Shown: piece by piece, positions 24,769 to 32,056 of the stretch | Layout of the letters: each line of letters opens with the position of its first letter | How positions within the stretch are numbered: position 1 is the stretch's first letter | Origin: Hyphomicrobiales bacterium | GTDB taxonomy: Bacteria > Pseudomonadota > Alphaproteobacteria > Rhizobiales > Rhizobiaceae | Length of the DNA stretch: 64,000 nucleotides | Direction of reading: 5' to 3' | NCBI GenBank assembly: GCA_900468805.1 | Contig: UEIF01000035.1 | Coordinates: 106,123 to 170,122 of the forward strand | Notes under the pieces: generated by a model | What the model was told of the DNA's origin: nothing | The model's input: the letters and a program-made list of their open reading frames with translations, nothing else | The model's database searches: none | Program-made: the position numbers and the translations under genes

Positions 24769-25278
24769 CTATGGGGCTGGATGCCTGAACACCAGATCAT
24801 CCTCATCGCCGGCCTGGCGCTCCGCCATCGCATCCGGTATGGCGCCCAGTCGTTCGGCAAGCCGGATCGACCGCACATTCTGGAGGGCGATGTAGCTCAC
24901 CAGCGTCTTCAGACCGCACACCGCAAAGGCCCAGTCGCGCAAGGCGACAGCGGCCTCGTAGGCATAGCCCTTGCCCTCGGCTTGGCGATAGACGAGCCAG
25001 CCCAGCTCACGCTCCGGGAAAAGCGGGCCGTAGTTGATCCCGACCTGGCCGAGGCATTCTCCTGTGGCGCGATCCTCCATCATCAGGGCGCCGTGGCCTT
25101 CAAGCGTCCATAGGGCAACGTCGTGGCAAAACATGCCCCAGGCCGCCTTGGTCGAGTGCGGGCCGCCCATGTAGAGGGCGCGATCGGTGATCATCAGGGC
25201 GTGGTAGTCCGGCCAGTCTTCCATCACGGGAGGCCGCAGGATCAGTCGTTCGGTTTGTAGCGTGGGGATTACCGTCAT
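24769..25278 (-). CDS. GNAT family N-acetyltransferase (RimJ/RimL-like)
   Basis: This acetyltransferase of 169 residues opens TLQTERLILRPPVMEDW, the usual start of the RimJ/RimL subgroup. GECLGQVGINYG and PERELGWLVYRQAEGKGYAYEA hold the acetyl-CoA binding part, where the G-x-G-x-A pattern is kept, and ALQNVRSIRLAERLGA is motif B. The substrate may be a protein N-terminus or a small amine; it cannot be told here. Its ATG overlaps the stop of the upstream 108-residue gene as ATGA, so the two form an operon. Confidence 0.88.
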   Translation of the reverse strand: MTVIPTLQTERLILRPPVMEDWPDYHALMITDRALYMGGPHSTKAAWGMFCHDVALWTLEGHGALMMEDRATGECLGQVGINYGPLFPERELGWLVYRQAEGKGYAYEAAVALRDWAFAVCGLKTLVSYIALQNVRSIRLAERLGAIPDAMAERQAGDEDDLVFRHPAP

Positions 25279-25601
25279 TGGACATCTCGTGCGTCGTGAG
25301 ATTCGGTTCGAAGACAGGCGGCCATCGCTTCGACGGTTCGAACCGACGCGCCATGAATTGCAGCACTAACAGGCTCAAGCCCCATATTGATGACGACGAT
25401 CTCGTCTAGGTAAGCCGCAACTGTTTCCAGTGAAGAGTTTTGGAGAATCATGCCGGCGGCGCGGAGAAGATAGGAATCGTATTCGTCGGCTGCAGCTCTG
25501 CGCCACGCCGGATCTTTCCACGGCCTGATGCCGATCGGATCCCAGTGATCCCAGCCGATCTGCCGCAAGACTTTCATGTCGATCGAAGAAGGGTCAATCA
25601 T
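25275..25601 (-). CDS. hypothetical protein, 108 residues
   Basis: I do not recognise a family. The protein is soluble, with an aromatic N-terminal part (IGWDHWDPIGIRPWKDPAWR) and a helical middle (ADEYDSYLLRAAGMILQN, SLETVAAYLDEIVVINMGL). There is no signal peptide. The ATG at 25601 follows GGAGAGG. The four-base overlap with the GNAT gene downstream suggests the two are translated together, perhaps as acetyltransferase and partner. A tentative alternative is a small unclassified DUF common in alphaproteobacteria. Confidence 0.7.
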   Translation of the reverse strand: MIDPSSIDMKVLRQIGWDHWDPIGIRPWKDPAWRRAAADEYDSYLLRAAGMILQNSSLETVAAYLDEIVVINMGLEPVSAAIHGASVRTVEAMAACLRTESHDARDVQ

Positions 25602-25720
25602 GTTGGCAACCTCTCCGATAAATCACGCCAGCACAAGCGGAGGGCGCGGGGAGGCTGTCTCTGCGCCTATCAAAGCGTTTTGCCTGTTCAGCGAGGCTCC
25701 CCCGGCGGAGCCTCATTGCG

Positions 25721-26233
25721 TCAGGCCGTCTGGTCGCTGTCGCCGGCAGCGGCGGGCGAGTTGCCATAGGTCGTCTGGTATGCGCGAAGCGCAGTCTGCA
25801 TGTCGGTCAGGACTTTGGCCATCAGGCCGCTGTCATCATCGTCACCGACGGCAGCGGCAATCTTCTGCGGGTCGGCCGAAAGAATTTCCGAGGTGGTGAG
25901 CTTGCCGTCGCCATTCGAATCCAGGGCAGCGAGTGCTCCCTTGGAACCGTCCCCATCGGCATCGGTGCCGGACTGGCTGTCGCTGTCGTCCGTCTTCTGG
26001 AGCTGTAGCATGAGCTTCAGAATATCGGCTGTGATCTTCTGGACGACATCGGAGCCGGAAGAACCGTCGTCGCCGGCGGAGGATTTACCAGCCGTCGAGG
26101 CGTTGGTTGTTGAGGACTGGGACGCGGCGGCAAGTTCGTCTGCCGAGACGACACCGTCGCCGTTCGTGTCGAGTGGATTGAGGGGGGCTTTATACTGGGT
26201 CAGCGCGCTGCCCAAGGCTGAAACACTGGTCAC
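25721..26233 (-). CDS. EF-hand calcium-binding protein
   Basis: This acidic protein of 170 residues has two canonical EF-hand loops: DTNGDGVVSADE (22-33) and DSNGDGKLTTSE (105-116). A partial third Asp-rich loop, DADGDG, begins at residue 91. A Ser/Thr-rich linker and one helix (VVQKITADILKLMLQLQK) lie between. No classical signal peptide is present, so it is either cytosolic or exported by a non-Sec route. The start is a GTG at 26233 with a near-perfect AAAGGAGGT ribosome site. Similar proteins are frequent in rhizobia; a calcium-buffer or sensor role is inference. Confidence 0.85.
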   Translation of the reverse strand: MTSVSALGSALTQYKAPLNPLDTNGDGVVSADELAAASQSSTTNASTAGKSSAGDDGSSGSDVVQKITADILKLMLQLQKTDDSDSQSGTDADGDGSKGALAALDSNGDGKLTTSEILSADPQKIAAAVGDDDDSGLMAKVLTDMQTALRAYQTTYGNSPAAAGDSDQTA

Positions 26234-26394
26234 TTGAACCTCCTTTGAAGGTCTTGTGAAGCCTGCCTTTCATGGGCGGGCAGTGACCGGGCTATGCCTG
26301 TTTGCGAGTCGGGTCAAAGCGGCGTTTTGTCATCTGGAGAAGAGCGAAAAGCTGGGCCTGTGATTCCCTGGAAAGGCCAAGGCGGTAGAACCGA

Positions 26395-28890
26395 TCAAAC
26401 CCGCTCCACGAACCCGTCGAGCACACGCTTCTGGCCGGCGCGATCGAAATCGATGGTCAGCTTGTTGCCTTCGATGCCCGATATGGAACCGTTGCCGAAT
26501 TTGATGTGGAAGACGCGGTCGCCGATGGCGAAGCGCGAGGGCTCGGCGGCAGTGGATTTCGCTACCAGTTCGCCCTCGATGGTGCGACCGCGCGGGCCGC
26601 TTTCGCCGTAGCCGATGCGCTCCACCGCATGGCCGGAGCGGCTGCCCCAGTTGTCACGGGTGGCGTCGGTCTTGTTCTGCTGGGCGCGTTTCCAGCCGGG
26701 CGTGGAATAGGAGTTGGCGAAGGGATCGGCCTTGTCGAAGCGCGACTGGCCGTAACCGCCACCGCGGCCGTAGCCGCCGTAATTCTGCTCCATCTCGGCG
26801 ACTTCGACATGGGTTTCCGGCAGTTCGTCGAGGAAGCGCGAGGGAATGGTCGACTGCCAGAGGCCGTGGATGCGGCGGTTGGAGACGAACCAGATGTGGC
26901 AGCGGTGTTTGGCGCGGGTGATGCCGACATAGGCCAGACGGCGTTCTTCCTCCAGGCCGGCGCGGCCGGTTTCATCGAGGGAGCGCTGATGCGGGAAAAG
27001 GCCTTCTTCCCAGCCGGGCAGGAAGACCGTGTCGAATTCCAGGCCCTTGGCAGAGTGCAGCGTCATGATGGATACAGCGTCGAGGTTCTCGTTGGTCTCG
27101 GCATCCATGACCAGCGAGACGTGCTCCAGGAAGCCACGCATGGATTCGAAGCTCTCCATCGAGCGGATGAGTTCCTTGAGGTTTTCCAAGCGACCTGGCG
27201 CTTCGGCGCTCTTGTCGTTCTTCCACATGTCGGTATAGCCGGATTCTTCGAGAATCTGCTCGGCGAGCTCGGTATGTGGTGTGTTTTCAAGCAGTTCCTG
27301 CCATCGGCGGAAAGATTGAATCACGTCGAAGAGGGCTTTGCGGGCCTTGGGCTTCAGCTCATCCGTCTCGATGATGTCGGCGGCCGCCGCGAGCATCGGA
27401 ATATTGCGGGCGCGGGCATAGTCGTGCAGGGCGCGCACCGTCGTGTCGCCCAGGCCGCGCTTCGGGGTGTTGACGATGCGCTCGAAGGCGAGGTCGTCGG
27501 CGCCCTGCGAGACCAGCCGGAAATAGGCCATGGCGTCGCGGATTTCGAGGCGCTCGTAGAAGCGCGGGCCGCCGATGACGCGATAGTTCAGGCCGAGGGT
27601 GACGAAGCGGTCTTCGAATTCGCGCATCTGGAAGGAGGCGCGTACCAGGATCGCCATGTCGTTGAGCAGATGCTTCCTGCCGTCGGCATCGCCGCGCTGC
27701 AGGCGCTCGATTTCCTCGCCGATGGCGCGGGCTTCTTCCTCGGAATCCCAGGAGGCATGCACCTGCACCTTGGCATCATCCGGATCGGAGCGATCGGTGA
27801 AGAGCGTCTTGCCGAGGCGACCTTCATTGTGGGTGATCAGATGGGCGGCTGTGCCGAGGATATGGGCGGTCGAACGATAGTTGCGCTCGAGCTTGATGAC
27901 CTTGGCGCCGGGGAAGTCCTTCTCGAAGCGCAGGATATTGTCCACTTCCGCGCCGCGCCAACCGTAGATCGACTGGTCGTCGTCGCCGACGCAGCAGACA
28001 TTCTGCAGCTCGCCCTTGGGGCGCTGGGCGAGAAGCCGAAGCCACATGTACTGGGCGGTGTTGGTGTCCTGATACTCGTCGACGAGGATGTAGCGGAATT
28101 TCTGGTGATATTCCTTGAGCAGATCCGGCTGCTTGCGGAAGATCGCGATCGGATGCATCAGGAGATCGCCAAAATCGCAGGCGTTCAGCGTCGACAGGCG
28201 GTTCTGATAGGCGAAATAGAGATCGCGCCCGCGGCCATTGGCGAAAGCGCGCGCATCGCCTTCCGGAATATCGGCGGGGCCGAGGCCCTTGTTCTTCCAG
28301 GTATCGATCATGCCGGCGAACTGCTTGGCCGGCCAGCGCTTGTCGTCGAGGCCTTCGGCCTGGATCAGCTGCTTGATGAGGCGGATGACATCGTCGGTGT
28401 CGAGAATGGTGAAATCGGAGCGCAGGCCGACAAGTTCGGCGTGGCGGCGCAGAAGTTTCACGCCGATCGAGTGGAAGGTGCCGAGCCAGGGCATGCCTTC
28501 GACGGCGCCGCCGACGAGAACCGCGATGCGCTCCTTCATCTCGCGCGCTGCCTTGTTGGTGAAGGTCACTGCCAGGATCTGCGAAGGGAAGGCGCGGCCG
28601 GTCGACAGGATATGGGCGATGCGAGTGGTGAGCACACGCGTTTTGCCGGTGCCGGCGCCGGCGAGCACGAGAACTGGGCCTTCCAGCGTCTCGACTGCTT
28701 CACGCTGTTCCGGGTTGAGGCCGGCGAGATAATCGGCGCGACCGCCATCGCGGGCTGCCATGGCGCGGGCGGCGATACCGCCGGCGGCGGCAGGTGCTCT
28801 TCCGGCGGGTGCGGCGGGCTGTTGCGGCTTGCGCGGCGTTTCGCCCGGTTCCTCGTCGAAGAAGGGCATATCGTCGAAACTATTGCTCAT
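26395..28890 (-). CDS. uvrD: ATP-dependent DNA helicase, UvrD/PcrA type
   Basis: This superfamily-1 3'-5' helicase for repair and restart has 831 residues, longer than E. coli UvrD (720) because of an N-terminal Pro/Ala-rich stretch and a Gly/Tyr-rich insert near the C-terminus. Motifs are in order: Q-motif GLNPEQREAVETL, Walker A AGAGTGKT (77-84), TFTNKAAREMKERI, Walker B ILVDEYQDTN, GDDDQSIYGWRGA, LERNYRST, TLHSAKGLEFDTVFLPGWEEGLFP and RRLAYVGITRAK. The C-terminal Tudor-like end (GDRVFHIKFGNGSISGIEG) binds RNA polymerase in PcrA/UvrD. It stands alone on the minus strand. Confidence 0.95.
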   Translation of the reverse strand: MSNSFDDMPFFDEEPGETPRKPQQPAAPAGRAPAAAGGIAARAMAARDGGRADYLAGLNPEQREAVETLEGPVLVLAGAGTGKTRVLTTRIAHILSTGRAFPSQILAVTFTNKAAREMKERIAVLVGGAVEGMPWLGTFHSIGVKLLRRHAELVGLRSDFTILDTDDVIRLIKQLIQAEGLDDKRWPAKQFAGMIDTWKNKGLGPADIPEGDARAFANGRGRDLYFAYQNRLSTLNACDFGDLLMHPIAIFRKQPDLLKEYHQKFRYILVDEYQDTNTAQYMWLRLLAQRPKGELQNVCCVGDDDQSIYGWRGAEVDNILRFEKDFPGAKVIKLERNYRSTAHILGTAAHLITHNEGRLGKTLFTDRSDPDDAKVQVHASWDSEEEARAIGEEIERLQRGDADGRKHLLNDMAILVRASFQMREFEDRFVTLGLNYRVIGGPRFYERLEIRDAMAYFRLVSQGADDLAFERIVNTPKRGLGDTTVRALHDYARARNIPMLAAAADIIETDELKPKARKALFDVIQSFRRWQELLENTPHTELAEQILEESGYTDMWKNDKSAEAPGRLENLKELIRSMESFESMRGFLEHVSLVMDAETNENLDAVSIMTLHSAKGLEFDTVFLPGWEEGLFPHQRSLDETGRAGLEEERRLAYVGITRAKHRCHIWFVSNRRIHGLWQSTIPSRFLDELPETHVEVAEMEQNYGGYGRGGGYGQSRFDKADPFANSYSTPGWKRAQQNKTDATRDNWGSRSGHAVERIGYGESGPRGRTIEGELVAKSTAAEPSRFAIGDRVFHIKFGNGSISGIEGNKLTIDFDRAGQKRVLDGFVERV

Positions 28891-28982
28891 GCCGCGTAAT
28901 GTAGTGATTCGGGAAGGAAAGACCAGAAAGTTGTTCTGCTTTCATTCCCAGGCGCTCAGCTATCCTCAAGTCCTTGTTTGAC

Positions 28983-29027
28983 GCAAGTCGCAATCGCAAA
29001 ACCGCTGCCCAATTTTGCGCGACCTGC
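28983..29027. repeat. RIME-like palindromic element, diverged copy
   Basis: GCAAGTCG (28983-28990) and CGACCTGC (29020-29027) flank a core with AAAACCGCTGC and ATTTTGCGC that closely matches the element at 58911-58955. It lies between the uvrD start and the DUF1275 stop. Rhizobium intergenic mosaic elements have this palindrome. Confidence 0.6.
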
Positions 29028-29028
29028 T

Positions 29029-29706
29029 TCAGGCGGTTTGCGGGCCAGCGAAGGCAAGGCAGACCGAGACGAGCGCAAAGAGCGGCGGCAGAGCAAAGCA
29101 CCAGGTGCCGACGGTGGCGTAAAGCAGAGCGGCAAGACCGCAGCCGAGCGCGAAGGCGAAAACAGCGACCACCATGCGCGACAGGCGGGTCTTTAGGGGT
29201 TTTGCCTGATCGCCGGCACTGCCATGGGCGAGGTCGGCGAGGTCGATCATGATCTGTGTCGTGGTGCCGGTCATCAGCGTGCTCGGGGGTGCTGCGCCGA
29301 GATGGATGCGGTGAGCGGCGTTCTGGATCGCCATGGCGACGACGAGCAGCATGCCGGTCGCGACCAGCGGCAGGCCGTCCGGGTTGGTAAAGGGCGACAG
29401 CCAGATGGCGCAGGCGCCGCCGGCAATGAGGAACATAAGCTTGATGACGAGCAGGATGCGCAGGCCCTTCTCGTCGCCGGCCGGGACATTGTGCGTGATG
29501 TAACGCAGCAGGAGGATCGTCAGGCAGAAGACGGGTAGAGCCAGAAGCTTGGCGATGATGCCTGATGTCCCGTGGGTGAGCGCCGCGCCCAGCGTCACGA
29601 AGTTGCCGGTGACGTGGGCGGGAAAGAGGCCGCCAAGCGCCAGGAAGCCGGCGGTATCGACATAACCGCCGGTAAGGCTCAGAAGCACGGGCAGGGCTGG
29701 GCGCAT
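29029..29706 (-). CDS. DUF1275 family membrane protein (YoaK-like)
   Basis: This inner-membrane protein of 225 residues has about six hydrophobic helices and unknown function. The family opening LSLTGGYVDTAGFLALGGLFPAHVTGN is clear, as are PLVATGMLLVVAMAIQNAAHRI and STLMTGTTTQIMIDLADL. The ATG at 29706 has GAGGGA ahead. It is 29 bases downstream of the secreted VOC gene and may be the last member of the 29-35 kb minus-strand cluster. A RIME-like repeat follows the stop. Confidence 0.88.
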   Translation of the reverse strand: MRPALPVLLSLTGGYVDTAGFLALGGLFPAHVTGNFVTLGAALTHGTSGIIAKLLALPVFCLTILLLRYITHNVPAGDEKGLRILLVIKLMFLIAGGACAIWLSPFTNPDGLPLVATGMLLVVAMAIQNAAHRIHLGAAPPSTLMTGTTTQIMIDLADLAHGSAGDQAKPLKTRLSRMVVAVFAFALGCGLAALLYATVGTWCFALPPLFALVSVCLAFAGPQTA

Positions 29707-29735
29707 CGTTTTTTCCCTCTTATCGTTTAGTGTCG

Positions 29736-30617
29736 TTACTTTGCCGCGACGGCGTGGATTTCGGCAATATAGCCGCCGGGGAATTCCACCATGGCAGCAC
29801 GGCGGTCGCCCGACTGATAGGGCGCGACGAGGATCTCGGCGCCGCTGTCCTTGGCCTTCTGCAGCGTTCCATCGAGATCGGCGGTCTCATAGCCGCTCAT
29901 CTCGCGGCCATAGGGGAAGGGCAGCTGGCCATCGGTGACGAGCACGGTCATGCGGCCGAAGATGGAGTCGATGCGCAGGCGATGGAAAGTCTTGTCCGGC
30001 AGGCCGATCTCGATACCCGGCGTCTTCTCCTCGTCGGTGATAACCTTGCCCTGCGAGAAGGCGAGGAAGGCGTGGGTGAAGGCGGCGACACGGTCGGCGG
30101 AGACGTAGACGCGGTTTTCCGGAACGGACGCAAAGGCCGGATAGTTCGGCACCGTGGTATGCCAGTAAAGCTGCATGTTGACGCCACCCGGCCATTGGAT
30201 GACGGCATCGCGGCCGATCGGATCCGGGAAGGGGGCGACGATGAGATCGGCGCCGGCGGCCTTTGCGGCTGCGATCGCCTTGTCGAGATCGGTGACGAGG
30301 TAACCTGATCGTTCGGCACCGAAGGGATAGGGGATCGGCGTCTTGAAGCCGAAGAGCGAGACGGTGCCTGATGGCGTCTGCAGAAGCTGCGATGTGGTGC
30401 TGCTCGGCGTCGGCGTGACGGTTGCCGTCACCTGCTTTGTGCTGGTGCCGCCGAAGGTGGCGAGGAAGCTCTTGGCGAAGGCGTCCACGTCGCCTGGCGC
30501 GACATAGACATGGGTCGTATCATATTGCGCGCCGACGCCGAATTGCGGCGAGGCGGCATAGGCCGGGACGCCGGCCAGGCCGAGAAGAACGGTAAAAGCT
30601 AGGGATAAACGAAGCAT
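29736..30617 (-). CDS. exported VOC (glyoxalase-like) family protein
   Basis: This protein of 293 residues has a Sec signal peptide (about 1-22, ending PAYAA) and two glyoxalase/bleomycin-resistance-like halves. The first starts at YDTTHVYVAPGDVDAFAKSF, and the second at NRVYVSADRVAAFTHAFLAF. Each half ends in a strand with Pro-Gly-Gly (QWPGGVNMQLYW and EFPGGYIAEIHA), where VOC enzymes keep metal-binding His/Glu. A periplasmic location is unusual for a VOC protein. The ATG at 30617 has AAGGAGATCACCT. Its function is unknown; metal-dependent binding or conversion of a small molecule is inference. Confidence 0.8.
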   Translation of the reverse strand: MLRLSLAFTVLLGLAGVPAYAASPQFGVGAQYDTTHVYVAPGDVDAFAKSFLATFGGTSTKQVTATVTPTPSSTTSQLLQTPSGTVSLFGFKTPIPYPFGAERSGYLVTDLDKAIAAAKAAGADLIVAPFPDPIGRDAVIQWPGGVNMQLYWHTTVPNYPAFASVPENRVYVSADRVAAFTHAFLAFSQGKVITDEEKTPGIEIGLPDKTFHRLRIDSIFGRMTVLVTDGQLPFPYGREMSGYETADLDGTLQKAKDSGAEILVAPYQSGDRRAAMVEFPGGYIAEIHAVAAK

Positions 30618-30666
30618 AGGTGATCTCCTTCGGCCCGGCCGGCCGCTAAATCAGTGCAAAGGCGGT

Positions 30667-31488
30667 TCAGGCCTTGATGAAGGCGAGAACGTCGGCGTTG
30701 AACTTATCGGCTTCCGTCTGGGCGAGGCCATGCGGGGCACCCGGATAGACCTTCAGCGTGCCGTTCTTCAGAAGCTTGATGCCCTTTTCGGCGGCAGCCT
30801 TGATCGGCACGATCTGGTCGGCATCACCGTGGATGAGCAGGGCCGGAACGTCGATCTTCTTCAGGTCTTCGCTGTAATCGACTTCTGAAAATTCGCGGAT
30901 GCAATCGTAGTGGCCCTTGATGCCGCCGGCCATGCCCATCAGCCAGAAGGTTTCGCGCAGGCCTTCGTTGACCTTGGCGCCATCGCGGTTGAAGCCGTAG
31001 AAGGGCATGGTGAGGTCACGGTAGAACTGCGAGCGGTCGCCGGCCGTGCCCTTGCGGATGCCGTCGAAAACTTCGATCGGCGTGCCCTCGGGATTGTTGG
31101 GCGTCTTCAGCATCAGCGGCGGAACGGCGCCGACGAGCACCACCTTGGCGACGCGGCTCGTGCCGTGGCGGCCGATATAGTGGGCGACTTCGCCGCCGCC
31201 GGTGGAATGACCGATCATGATAAGGTTGTTCAGGTCGAGCTTCTCGATGAGCTCGGCGAGGTCATCGGCATATTGATCCATATTGTTGCCGTTCCACGGC
31301 TGCGAGGACTTGCCATGGCCGCGGCGATCGTGGGCGATGACGCGGTAGCCCTGCTGGGCGAAATAGAGCATCTGCACTTCCCAGGCATCGCCCGAGAGCG
31401 GCCAGCCGTGGGAGAAGAGGATCGGCTGACCGTTGCCCCAATCCTGATAGTAAATCGTCGTTCCATCTTTGGTGGTGATCGTCGGCAT
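30667..31488 (-). CDS. alpha/beta hydrolase (non-heme chloroperoxidase/esterase-like)
   Basis: This cytosolic serine hydrolase has 273 residues. The fold is complete: oxyanion region ILFSHGWPLSGDAWE, nucleophile Ser95 in IGHSTGGGE, the acid in LLIHGDADQIVP and the His in GAPHGLAQT. The sequence AHDRRGHGKSSQPW and the cap region (TMPFYGFNR) resemble cofactor-free haloperoxidases and related aryl esterases. The natural substrate is unknown. The ATG at 31488 follows AGGACAAG. A 128-base gap separates it from the doxX-like gene, so it may have its own promoter within the cluster. Confidence 0.9.
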   Translation of the reverse strand: MPTITTKDGTTIYYQDWGNGQPILFSHGWPLSGDAWEVQMLYFAQQGYRVIAHDRRGHGKSSQPWNGNNMDQYADDLAELIEKLDLNNLIMIGHSTGGGEVAHYIGRHGTSRVAKVVLVGAVPPLMLKTPNNPEGTPIEVFDGIRKGTAGDRSQFYRDLTMPFYGFNRDGAKVNEGLRETFWLMGMAGGIKGHYDCIREFSEVDYSEDLKKIDVPALLIHGDADQIVPIKAAAEKGIKLLKNGTLKVYPGAPHGLAQTEADKFNADVLAFIKA

Positions 31489-31616
31489 TGAACTTGTCCT
31501 ATGCTGGGGTTGGCAGGATCTACGCCCAGGGGGCGAATGGTTTGCACCGCGGTGCTGACACGGTCAGGAAACATTTTGCAATGGTCAGCGGAAGTGATGC
31601 TTAGGTGCAGGTTGCC

Positions 31617-32045
31617 CTATGCTTTTTCACTCAGATCGAGCCAGGCGACGAGCAGGAAGCCGCCGACAAGACCCAGATGTTCGAAGAAGGAATTGGCGGC
31701 CATGAAGCGCTCCATTCCAGCGGGTAACTCCCAGAAACGCAGGGCGAGGAAGGTGGCCATGAGTGTGAAGCCACCGAGGGCGAGCGCACCCAGCCATCGC
31801 AGGAGACCCAAGAGAATCATGGCCGAGGCGGCAAGCTCCAGGACGATGACGAGCACCGCAAAGAGCGGCGCAGGCGACAGGCCGAAATGGCTCATCTCGC
31901 CGATCGCGCCCGGAAAGTCCGTGAGCTTGTTGAGGCCGCCCTGCAGATAGGCGGCGCAGAGGCCGAGATAGGCAACGAAGCGCATGAGGGCCGCGCCGAA
32001 AAGGGGGCGGGCAAGCGACGCAAGTCGGATTTCAAGGGCATGCAT
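31617..32045 (-). CDS. DoxX family membrane protein
   Basis: This inner-membrane protein of 142 residues has four hydrophobic helices. The DoxX pattern is visible in MRFVAYLGLCAAYLQGGLNKLTDF and in AVLVIVLELAASAMILLGLL, with SFFEHLGLVGGFLLVAW at the end. DoxX proteins are linked to thiosulfate oxidation in archaea, but most bacterial members are of unknown role. The ATG at 32045 has AGGATCG ahead and lies 11 bases past the amidohydrolase stop, so the two are cotranscribed; earlier in-frame Met codons would lie inside that gene. Confidence 0.88.
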   Translation of the reverse strand: MHALEIRLASLARPLFGAALMRFVAYLGLCAAYLQGGLNKLTDFPGAIGEMSHFGLSPAPLFAVLVIVLELAASAMILLGLLRWLGALALGGFTLMATFLALRFWELPAGMERFMAANSFFEHLGLVGGFLLVAWLDLSEKA

Positions 32046-32056
32046 GGCATCGATCC

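Noticed and set aside
24664..25113. A plus-strand frame opening MKGDKWQHKVIFLVMLVLYA, which looks like a membrane segment
   Set aside because: Only the first 35 codons, in an AT-rich stretch upstream of pncA, look hydrophobic. The rest is antisense to the GNAT gene. No ribosome site is seen, so I treat it as promoter DNA.
26506..28899. A 797-codon open frame on the plus strand
   Set aside because: It is the mirror of uvrD on the minus strand. Its product has no recognisable domain, while the minus strand shows all helicase motifs.
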